64,000 nt of DNA. It comes from Hyphochytrium catenoides (taxonomy: Eukaryota > Sar > Hyphochytriomycetes > Hyphochytriales > Hyphochytriaceae). Location of the stretch: assembly GCA_900088475.1 (NCBI GenBank), contig FLMG01001670.1, positions 56,094-120,093 of the forward strand. The letters are read 5' to 3'. Positions within the stretch are counted from its first letter, which is position 1, and each line of letters begins with the position of its first letter. The notes under the pieces are model-generated. The model was not told the origin of the DNA. It did not search any database and was given only the letters and a program-made list of their open reading frames with translations. Made by a program: the position numbers and the translations under genes. Positions 51,601 to 64,000 of this stretch are shown piece after piece.

Positions 51601-54600
51601 GTAGAGGGTCTTGTACTAAATAATATCTCACCATTATCTCTATATTGAGCGCCATAGCGAATCTGTTAGCCATGAGGTACTCCAGCTTTGCTTGGGTTCG
51701 AGCCTTGAGATTCTCGAACTGATTCATCGCTTCAATCTCCAGATCGTGCCACATGCCTAGCGAGAAAACAAATCGTAGCTCAATGAAAGAGGACTGTTAT
51801 CCAAATCGTCCCCAGAGTGACTACGAAGTGCGTTCCAGAACAGAGCTAGGATCAACATGAATCATAAGCAGGCAAAGTGACGGAAACAGTTATCACTCCA
51901 CTTTAGGAAATGCGGTCATGCCGGCGGACGCTTATTCTGCTGATAGAAGCAGCAGAACGGCCAAGAAGCAGAGCTACCACGCTTAAAACTCTTGGGCTGA
52001 TGGGTCGCCTATGGGCGGATGGGTGGCCTTTGACTGTGTCCTTACCTAGTGAAGCCGGAGCATCGAAAAAGATAGACAACGCCTCCCAACATCTTGAAGT
52101 TGGGGAGTAAAGAATTTCCAGTGGCTGAATAGCTACTTGGAGAGACGCATCAGCCTCTGGAAGATAAGAAGGTTTTGTCTCTAGCTTCAGGACAAAGATC
52201 TCTTTGTGAGCCTTGGAAGGAGAGCCCAGTAGTGCTTCTAAGTTTCGCAGTGATGACGAAGGCGACAGTTTCTCCGCTGCGTTCATTGCAAAAAACAAAG
52301 AGATGCTAAGTATCGGCAGAGTGGACGCATTTGATGGTTAAGAAGAGCACATTGCAAAACCGAGGCTAGGTGACGCCCTGGAGAAGATCACTATCGTCAT
52401 CGCAGCATAAGAAAGAGAACAACGGCTCATTTAATCACTTATCCTTACTCTTCAGTGAGAGCATTCGCGAAAAGAGAAAGTTCCGAATGCACTTATCCAG
52501 CACATCGATCGACTCCAACGAAGCGGTCACCTATAAGTCAACAAAAGAGTGAGTACACTTCAGCATTCTCGGAGTCTTCACATTTGCTGCGAAGGAAAGA
52601 AGCTCTAGCATATATGACAGTTTTCTCCTGACAGCTGCAACAGCCAGTACACGGAGGCTTGGCGGGTAGGTCTCATACCAGACCCTCAGTTGGGTTCTGA
52701 CACAATTAGCCGAAGGCGGAAAGGGAGCTAGGGAGTTGTAGCCTCATACGGCTAGGAGGTCTAGCGGCTTACCTCCGTGGTCCCTCCTGCCCTGGATCGT
52801 ATGCTTGTCTTCAGATTGTCCCAGTAGACCTGGAGAAAGGAACCTCTGCCTCCACGATACTCTCTCTCTGCGTCACCAATAGCCAGACGGAGCGAGCCCT
52901 TGAGGAAGTCCAACTTAACCAGTGTCTCCACGTAGTCTGCGGGGTATAGTGGAGCTCCCGAGGATAGCAAATTCTCTCTTGAGTCCAGTGCAAGCACCTT
53001 GAGAGGGGAAACCCTGGTTAGAACTACAATGGAGACGATTCTTCCTCCGCCCAATCTAGGAAAGCCGAAGCTACTACTAGTAAGGCGTTAACGAAAGAGA
53101 GCATTCAATGCCGACTTTAAAGCCTCTAGACAAGGAGCCAAGATTAATATACCTTGAGCAGTTCTTCCTGCTCCCTCTGAGAGACGTTGTAGCCTTCGCT
53201 GCCTCCTAGCGAGGCTACTGAGCCCATCAGCCACTTTGTCCATCCCACTACACGATGCTCGGCTAAAAAACCTCGCTTCGTCCTTGCCTGTTCCGCGGCT
53301 TCGACCTGCAAGAGACATTACCCATTAGATTGTGCTTCCCTAGAAGCACAGCTGATCTTCGTCTTCACTTTGTTGGGGCAGTATTTGCCCAGATTGACCC
53401 TCTCTCCATATCGCACTAATGCTCAGGGTCCTTTTGGTTAGTTCACCCGAGTCAGCTTTCAGGTATCTCTCTTCGTTCGCTCAACCAGCTTGTCATTTTT
53501 CTTAGCTTACTTTGAGTTGAGCCTCCGCTAGACTGCGAAAAAGAAGGATATCCTCAACAGTATATTTGTCCTCCAGCTGCTTCAGCCTCTCCCTTTCTGT
53601 TGGAGCAAGCGCCAGATAATAAGGGAGATCTGGCTCAGAAGATTTGGGATTCTCCTCGATTGCATCAGACTGGCTCGTTTGTAGTCCAGCTTGCTGGCTG
53701 AGAGGCGTCTTTCCCACATCGGGTGATGGCGGAATTCTCTCAACACCAACAATGTGCCTCTTCCACAGATTTATATATTCCTTTCGGGCTGCCCGCCTCT
53801 CTCTAAGATACCTCCATGACCATTTCTCATTCTTCTCCTTAATTGGCATGAGCGTGGCAGTGATAGAGTACTTCCACCACGCCCTGGGGCTGGTAAGCAC
53901 CGATACTCTAGGACGCAGACGGTAGAACTTCTGTGTAATCTCGGAGCTTGTCCACGAGGCCACCAGGTAAAGAAGATCCCGATACTATGTGGGGCAGGGG
54001 TTAGTACTAGCACAGAAGTAGCGTCTACCAAGTTAGAGCTCCAGAAGGCATATAGTCCAGGAGGTTTACTCCCACATGCACCGTAGTCGCGTGATGTCCA
54101 ATAGGGAAGACGATCTCCACCAGCGGCTAACACGACAGACCAAGACAGGCTTCTCAACTTGTCATTACCTGCGTCTCCTCGAGGGCCATTGCCACGTCTT
54201 CCCACTCCACCTTAATAAGTCGCTGGGGACTCTTGGTGTCGGTCAGGTCATGGTTAAGCTTGAGCTTCACGTTGGCATTTACTGGCCGGAGGATGAAATG
54301 GTGCTTGGGAAGGTGGATTTTCTCCGTTCCCCGACGAGTAATGCCACTAGGGATATCAAAGTAGCAGTTGCAGAAAGGACGAGAATCTCAAGCTCTATAT
54401 GTGCGGGTGCAAATGATTGAGAAGATCTCACTCTCATACAGCAGAGATTGGGCAACTGTCAGCCACATTGAGGAACTGAAAGCATGCAGAAGTCCGGTGT
54501 ACCCAGGCTCGAGCATTGGTAGAAGGGAATGTGTACGTCTGACCAGAATGTGACCCTAAAGATGTCTCAGTCAATACCTTTGAAAAGCCGCCTCCAGCTC

Positions 54601-55720
54601 GTCCAAGGACATTTTGAGATAAGAGCCAGAATCATGCCCTCTTCCACGCTGCCGGTATTGGCAATCATAGTTTAGATAGATCGCCATCTGATACAAATTC
54701 AAGACCTTATAGATAAACTTGGCCGTGCCCTTAGCTTTGCTCAAGTCTATGTAAGCGGGCCGCCACTGTTCGTCCGTGGACTGGGAGAGGAAAATGTGAT
54801 GAATCCGCGTTATCTTTCCGCTTGGTGTTCCCATTCCTTAACCCCAGCCCTTCTCTCGATTTCACAAGCAGGCGGCAGAGATGCGGCGTCTCTCTTTAAC
54901 CATCCGCTGTCATCCGATATCGTAACATAGAGACTATATGCCCTGCCCACACCCATCTACCGGCCCCTCTATCATCGTCACACCCTTATCGCCCGCTAGA
55001 CACAACCTGCCTCTCCTTCACCTCTATGATTGGTCAGTTTCTAACTCACCTGCATATGGAGAGATTCTATGGTCAGGCCTAAGGAGAACGGCGACTTAGG
55101 GCTCGAGACACGGTCTTCGTAGCGGATGTGGACGTTCCGGATCGTGAGCTGAAGGAGAAGGTCAACGTAAATAGCATTGATGGTGACGTGGAAATCCTCC
55201 TACTTTTCCTACCTGGAGGTTGTCAACAATTTTGTTGATGAGACGGGATGTGAAGCCACCATCGTCCCCTCCTATTCTAGACTTGGATGCGGCCAGTTCA
55301 GCTGCTTCTAGGACTTTCCTCTTGGCAATCAAGGTTATCTTTTCTGAAGCCGCCACTTTCTCATCATAGTCCTGAATGGACTCGGCCAATATGTAGAGAC
55401 CATCTACGGTTATCTTGACAGGTTCACTAGCCAGGCGATTCCATGGGATGGATATGGTAAGTAGCTTCACGAATCCACGGTGCAGGGAGATCGGTAGCTG
55501 GAGCTGTTCAAGGACATCTCTCTTTAGCTCCGCTTTCTCCAGAGAAATATATCCTAAGGTGCGTTTTGATTGGCAAGGTGAGATTATATTGAAAGACAAC
55601 CATGTGAAAATACTGACCGTGCCAGACTCCGACTTGGATTTTCTCCGAGCTGAAGCAGGCCGGATGGATGTAATTTCCTAGAAGGCTAGTGAGAAATTGC
55701 GCAACCCAGCCTTCAAACAT
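30644..55720 (-). CDS. VPS13: VPS13 family bridge-like lipid transfer protein
   Basis: The ATG at 55720 starts the chorein domain: [18 protein letters not shown], then exon 55213..55553 ([40 protein letters not shown]), exon 55050..55148 ([10 protein letters not shown]) and 54175-54310 ([24 protein letters not shown]). WWKYSITA with [10 protein letters not shown] follows near 53780-53890. Dozens of short exons continue through the extended beta-groove region. The VAB/SHR-BD repeats lie about 35300-41100 ([37 protein letters not shown]). The C-terminal part has [20 protein letters not shown] (32190), [21 protein letters not shown]-type repeats (31850), [15 protein letters not shown] and [10 protein letters not shown] (31450-31560), and a PH-like end ([20 protein letters not shown], 30860-30957). 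The stop at 30644 is predicted through a final intron. VPS13 moves phospholipids in bulk at organelle contact sites. Minor exons were not all resolved. Confidence 0.9.
46381..46531. repeat. Degenerate dispersed repeat in a VPS13 intron
   Basis: Three related copies of a purine-rich unit, approximately ggagggcacagataaagagtgctag, start near 46381, 46425 and 46501, with a partial copy (ctagagtgcc) near 46466. Spacing is irregular. No coding frame is involved. Confidence 0.6.
49219..49281. other. Assembly gap of 63 N
   Basis: A run of undetermined bases inside the VPS13 gene. The flanking sequence (near 49120-49218) is part of that locus; any exon spanning the gap is incomplete. Confidence 0.99.
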
Positions 55721-56598
55721 CCTTCCAGGTTTGAGAGTGATTGCCCTGGACCCCACTCTCTTGGTCTAGTTCGTCAACACTGCTGAGAGGAGTCGAATTG
55801 CATAGCCATCATAGACTTTTCAAGACAAGGGGGAGGGGTTCTCCGCGATAGAGGCACCAGATCTCCATGCACATTGTCGAGTGTGCTTCAAAAGTTGCAT
55901 AAGCCAGAAAATAAAGGCTGCGGCATCTGACCGACGGCAGGAATTGTGAAGCTTTGTTGAAGGCTGCGGCGACCAAGGAGACCTCAGGAGACCGATGAAG
56001 GACGGCGTTCGCATAGTTGAGAAGCCTGAGCTTCCGCGCTGGTTTGCCCTTTTGTCTGTTCCGATGACGTACCGCTAACGGCTACCACTGATAACTACCC
56101 TATAGTCTGTTGTACTGATTCTGATTCTGTTGTCCGCCGCCAGCACAAGACACGAAGATAAAGAATGAGGGAAGTGGAACAGCAATAATAACTTCCAAGT
56201 TAAAAAACGCAGGAAGAAAGGAGGTAGGCAATGCTGGCGGCCCACTGGTGACATCAACTGCTAGCAGGCAGACCTGAATGGGCAAGTTCAGCCATTGCTT
56301 GAGATTGTATCGCTCTTGCCACCTCTCAGGCGGCAGCTGTTGAAGCATCGTAGTGGCCAGACATTCAAGGAGATGGAGCCAATGATTGAGGAAGCTGAAG
56401 GACTCCAAACTGGAAGCTGAATCTGCTCGGCCAAGTTGTTATTCTAAGCGATGGGAGGGCCCGACGATTCACGATCGTCTCTCATCTCTGGAAAGCAATT
56501 TCGCACCGAAAGAGAAGCTGCCACACAGCTGGCTGGATAGATGGAATGCTTCTTCTCCAAACTGATGCTGGTGCGGCGCAGCTAAGGTTTGTGGCAAG
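55721..56598. promoter_or_regulatory. Divergent promoter region, VPS13 / RING-ARM gene
   Basis: About 880 bases between two opposite-strand start codons. Minus-strand open stretches at 56100-56408 and 56469-56669 have no family match, lack splice partners, and are best read as chance. Confidence 0.45.
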
Positions 56599-59500
56599 AT
56601 GAGCCAGCTGGTGGAAGATGACTTCAAGTGCATTGTCTGCCTTGATCTGCCTCGGGCAGTGCGTTTCATGCCCTGCAGTCATGCACTTATGTGCAGGTAG
56701 GTTACTGCTTTCCGCTCTTACTCTCTCAGCTCCCAATTCTCATTAGCTCTAGCAGTGCTGACGCCAATCAGTGGATACATCGAAATGGGAAATGCCCAAA
56801 CTGTCGAGCTGCCATTGAAGGCTTTGTACTCATAGAGAACCGGGATCCTAGACAGACCTTTGTCTTGACAGACGAAGACGATAAAAGGGAGTTCCACCGC
56901 CTTATTGAGAGCTCTCACCGGTCAAACGATGGGGAGACTCTTTGGAATCCGGCGCCTTATGTTGACGCTCAGCTGCGATTAGGATCCGGATCAGCAATTC
57001 AAGCTCTCATTAGGGATAACCAAGCTGCTCTCTCGGCCGCACAGTATGCTCGAGCACTAGCGAGAGAGAGGACTCTCCCACCTGAGGACACTGTGGGGAT
57101 CATCTTAACGATGATGAACGAGAATATCGACAGCACCGTTCTTCAGGAGGCGGGATGTCGGTGAGTCTTTAGGTCGTAATTTGCACTGCATTAAGCGCCT
57201 TCTCCAACTTTGTACTTAGTGCCCTAGGTGATCTGGCCCACTCCAATAAGATCTATCAAACGTTGGTCCTACGGCAGGATGGCCTTAGAATCGTCAGTGA
57301 AGTTATCGAGAGAAACAAAGCCCAGATAGGTATTCAGAAATGGGGATGCTATGCCATTGGTCTCCTAGCAGCAGGTCAGGTCCTTCCAGCATCTGGTCTC
57401 TATTCACTTTGATGTCTCACCTCTATTCTGATCGTTGCGCTGTACTGGCCCTCGGGTAAATGATGTAGGTTGTCCTGAAAATCAGCGGGAGCTTGCAAAC
57501 CGCGGTGTGATTGGGACGATCCTAGAGACTATGGTCCAACTGATAACGTTGACTGACTTGCACCGGTGGACTTTGTTCGCACTCGGCCAACTTTGCTTTA
57601 GAAATACGGAGAACCAGAACCTAGTGAAAGCGCTTGGGGGGATCAGCACGATTCTCTATCTTGTCTCGTCAAACCTCTATAACCCAGATATCCAACAACA
57701 AGGTAAAGAGTTGAGCAAATGATAAGGTCATAGGGTATTAGTTAGAGATACAAACGCTTTCGGAGTTCGTAGACAGTTACCATCGTGAAAGGTGGAAGAG
57801 TCATATTGGGCCTTGAATGCTGAAGCCAGGTTTTCAATCCTTCCTAGCCTTATGGGTTATAGGAGAGCTTGCAGAAGGAAACTTGGAGACGCAAGTGACT
57901 TTGCAAGAGGAAGGCGTGGTTGAGACTATAATGGAGTCGATCCAGAGCCATCTTCTCAACAAAGATGTCCAACAATGGGGTTGTTATGCCATTCGAAGAC
58001 TGGCAGAGAACAACCTGTCCCTTAAACAGAACTTTATTGATGCCGGTGCCCTTGATGCGGTGAGCTCCTTTTCCTTCCTTTTGGCCCATAACTCTGGTCC
58101 TGAGATACTCTTAGCGCCCCTTGTTATCCGTGACTCCTTGGTCTCTCTTTATCTTTGACAACATGCCGACGTCATCTTACCACGCACTGTTGGGATTTTC
58201 GGCCCTGACTCTCTCTCCTACTATCTCTTTGCCTCAGGTAGCTACAATCCTCAAGGCTAGTCGAGAGGAGATGGAAGTGGCGCGAAGGGCAATGTCTGCT
58301 CTGGGAAAGCTTCTGACGGACAATCAGGGTTACCTTGCTTCCCTACAAGATGAACAAACGATCTTAGTGCCTCTTCGAATCATGCAGGCGGGGGAGGAGG
58401 ATGTGAACCTTACTATAGAGGCAGTCGCTCTAGTGTCGAGACTTATTTCCACGGGCGACGCGCAGATATGTAGCAATTTTATGAAGTTGGAAGGCCTGCA
58501 GGCAGTGACAGACGCGATTGTCTCTGAGAGGTAGGAAAATCAAATAAGTGCAGATAGCTGACTGGATGCATGGTCTTCTCCCAGCTCCATTTACGGACAA
58601 GCAGTTCTTTATGTTGCTCCTATTTGTTGGTTACATGCTAGCTTCCCTTCGATGTTCTAACGGGACGCAGGCCAGTATAGCTGCCTAATGCATAGAGTCT
58701 AACGGCGGGCTATTTCTTTTGATAAATACTACAGGGCGGATGCTACCTTGCACATGTGGGCTTGCTACCTGTACGGCAAGCTCTCGGAAAAGTCCTTCTC
58801 TGGAGATCAGTTTCTACCTGAAATACTTGCGTCCGGGCTTAATGCAGTCACAAAAATTTTGTTGAGAAGAGGGGAAGATGAGCATGTCGTTAAAAAAGTA
58901 TGCTATCTTTTCTCAAAATTCTGGATGCACCGCAAGATTTTCCACAAAGCTGTAAGACAGCTGGATCGAGAACAGATAGAATCTCTGTCAACCTCGTTTG
59001 TCAGCACTCTAACAGCCTTGAAGGACAAGCACTGCGTGACCAGGGATACTTTACAATTGGTTGGTCGCCTGGCAGGTGTAAGCCCAGTTTTCAGTGCTTT
59101 TCTTGTACAGAAAGGTGCGTTCGAATCTGTTTTGAAGGCGATGGAATGCTGTTCGGACAGTGAAGAAGTACAGCTGTATGGTTGCTCTTGCCTTGCTAAG
59201 CTAGCTGAGGGAAGCAAGGAAGCTCCGGAAATGTTCTTCAGCTCTCCAGGTAACCCTTTCCTTCCTTTCCTTTGCGTTACTGTGACATTTGTCCAAGAAG
59301 ATCCGCTTCTGCTCCGCACAAACTTCTTCAAGGTGCATGAACAACTCTTTTTTGAATCCAAAATATTTAGCTAATCCTGTCTTACAACGTCATCCCGGCC
59401 CGCTGATGGTACCTCGCCGCTTTGGTTCCTATGTGATGAAAATTGCCCCGTGTTCTCCTTTCCCACGCTCTCTTCTCTTATGCATATGTAGGGTCACTAC

Positions 59501-60833
59501 CCCAAATCATCTCTGTCATGAGGCGCTACTCGAGCCACAATGGGATATGTTCGAAGGCCTTAACCCTTCTCATAGAGCTCAATCCTGCCGGCGAGCGAGA
59601 GCGACAAGACCTTTATTTGACGGCGGGAGTACTGGAAGCTATCGGTTCCATTCTTCCTGGACTCAGTTCTCCTGAAGTGATACAAAAGAGCTGCGGTGTC
59701 ATCACCCGTGCTGCTCGAAACAATGAAACTGCTCAAGTGAGACTGGCAAACCTTCTCACTGTTCCCAAGATAGTGCTAGGCATGCGACGCTTTGAAGACA
59801 ACAAAGATTTGCAACAGTCTGCCTGTGCTGCCCTAGCACAGCTTGCTGACCGCTCTTTAGAAAACCAGCAACAGATCTTGTCGCAAGCAGAGGAAGGACG
59901 GGTCAGTGAAGCCGTCGCTGCTATTTTAGGGGCGATAAAACGTCATGCTTCCTCTGTCAGCGTTATTGTCAGCGCCAGTGCTGCACTGGGAAATCTTGCC
60001 CGAGGTTCCACTGTTAACCAAGAAGCGTTACGTACATCGGGGTGTTTGCCTCTTCTGCTAGATGCCTTGAAGCAACATGTAAATATTGCAAAGCTGCAAG
60101 AGAAGGTCTGTTGGGCGCTCTCACTTATCGCAGATGACAATCCTGCGGTCAAAACTGACATTGGACTCTTGGGCGGAATTGAGTCGCTTGCCCTCTCTTT
60201 CAAGATCCACAAGCTTAATCCCCGCGTAGTGATGGAAATTTGCTACTGCCTTGCAACGCTGTGTGACTATCATCCAGAGAATCAGAGCGTGATCCTACTG
60301 ACCGATGTGGTACCTCTGATATCGGAGAGCCTCGAGCTGCACTCGGGCCACACCGACGTGCTGCAATGGGGTTGCTATGCCATTGGGAAGATGTGCAGTG
60401 CGAACATGGATGTGCAGGAGGTGTTTCTGAAGCAAGGTGAGGCCATTACTCTGCACATTATGTGGCTTCGTTCATATTTTGACGTGACGATCTTTTTGGA
60501 GCTTACCTCTTGTTATCCCCACTAACAAGAGCTCTCTCTCTTGTATGCCCTCTATTTGGGGCTCCTTTTTGTATCTGGCGCTCACGCCCATTGGCTGGCT
60601 TAGGGACGACAGTGAAAGTGGTGCAAACAATGCGTCTTCATCCACAAGATGTTGAAGTACAGCGGAAGTGTTGCTATGCAGTTGCCTCCATGGCGCTGGC
60701 CAATGCCGACGCGCGGAGAGACGTGGTTGATGCGGGAGGACTCACGTGCATCGAGGAAGCTCTCAAGAATCATGAGAGCAATGAGAGGATTCGACATGTG
60801 GCCAGGGAGACACTGGCGCTACTGAAGAAGTAG
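56599..60833 (+). CDS. RING-finger (degenerate) plus armadillo-repeat protein
   Basis: Nine exons (56599..56696, 56753..57160, 57220..57374, 57469..57702, 57848..58059, 58238..58530, 58735..59249, 59492..60436, 60604..60833) join in phase to 1029 residues. The N-terminus is a RING: CIVCLDLPRAV, MPCSHALMC, GKCPNCRAAI. The sixth ligand is missing: after the fifth Cys the sequence is SSADANQW (or SADANQW with the next acceptor), with no Cys. The remaining 900 residues are armadillo repeats, for example QKWGCYAIGLLA, QQWGCYAIRRLAENN, ALGNLARGSTVNQEALRTSG, LQWGCYAIGKMCSANMDVQ and CYAVASMALANADARRDVVD. ARM arrays form a curved binding surface. A ubiquitin ligase role is likely by analogy with plant U-box/ARM proteins but needs testing because of the missing ligand. 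Confidence 0.9.
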
Positions 60834-61361
60834 GTAGAGAGGCACTATGGAAGGAGAGATGCTGTAGCTCTCCATGCCTATTAGAGGCTGTCCCAGAGGC
60901 GGTGTCTTACTAAATAGGCAAGGCGATAGGTAATGTGCAAGGAGCCACCCCACTGCAGTGTGTTAGGTAATAGAGGAGTGAGAGAAGGAAATTGTGACTA
61001 CGAGGCCGAGGAAAGGCGACATATTTATTTGGGCTCTTCTGAAGATGTAACATCATGGAAGAGCTGGAGGACACCTATTCTAAGCACAAGATTGCTCCTT
61101 TGAATCGACGATCTCAGTTCACCACCTTACAGCATTGTCCTTGGCGGTCGTCGCTCTCTTCACTTAGAATGTAGAACCTTCAAAACAGTGGCCGGTGCGT
61201 GTCCACTGCGTTTCTCTCGATACCAAGAAATTATGAAGGATTACCCTAGGCGCCATAGGCCAGTAGGGAGACACTCAGAACCTACGTCTTTTTCACAGAG
61301 TCGTCGCCATCGACATCATGTCAGTGCCTCTACCTCCAAAGACTGCCATCTTTCTTTTCTT
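60834..61361. other. Tail-to-tail intergenic region
   Basis: About 530 bases between the stop codons of the RING-ARM gene and the GMC oxidoreductase gene. No feature recognised. Confidence 0.4.

Positions 61362-64000
<2,639 letters not shown>

Noticed and set aside
30644-55720. Several independent genes in the 25-kb block
   Set aside because: N-terminal chorein, middle beta-groove, VAB/SHR-BD and C-terminal VPS13 segments all appear in the right order on one strand, so one gene is simpler.

Overview
The window is intron-rich nuclear DNA of a microbial eukaryote, probably an alga or other protist. A stramenopile-type lineage is my guess only: I see no rRNA, tRNA or clade-specific gene that settles it. 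The coding content is that of a eukaryotic nucleus (an R-SNARE, an ESCRT-I subunit, VPS13, APC11, a HECT ligase, and GatC for an organelle). Introns are short, mostly under about 300 bases, with GT..AG ends and GTAAG/GTGAG-like donors. Most genes have to be stitched from exons, and I did this by hand using reading phase.

Layout from left to right. (1) ABCC/MRP transporter, minus strand, running off the left edge. (2) About 1 kb of GA/CT-rich divergent promoter DNA. (3) CorA-type Mg2+ channel with N-terminal EF-hands, plus strand, with a 22-base microexon. (4) Cys-rich plus ankyrin-repeat protein, minus. (5) Dual-specificity phosphatase, plus. (6) VAMP7-like longin R-SNARE, minus, with His where the central Arg is expected. 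(7) VPS37-like ESCRT-I subunit, plus. (8) RING-like membrane protein, minus. (9) GatC, plus. (10) An unrecognised protein with a signal peptide and about seven membrane spans, minus. (11) A gene-poor stretch of about 2 kb. (12) APC11, minus. (13) HECT ubiquitin ligase with ankyrin repeats, plus. (14) A 25-kb VPS13 gene, minus, holding the only N gap. (15) A RING plus ARM-repeat protein of 1029 residues, plus. (16) A GMC (choline-dehydrogenase-like) oxidoreductase, minus, running off the right edge.

The genes alternate almost perfectly in strand, so neighbours share either a divergent promoter or a short tail-to-tail gap (48 to 528 bases). They do not form one pathway. Two themes recur. One is membrane traffic and lipid transfer (VAMP7-like, VPS37, VPS13). 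The other is ubiquitin and RING chemistry (APC11, the HECT ligase, the RING-ARM protein, the RING-like membrane protein).

The best leads for something new are the EF-hand/CorA fusion, the His-layer SNARE, the orphan seven-span membrane protein, the RING-ARM protein lacking one zinc ligand, and the GMC enzyme. I found no CRISPR array, transposon, phage or operon-type defence system.
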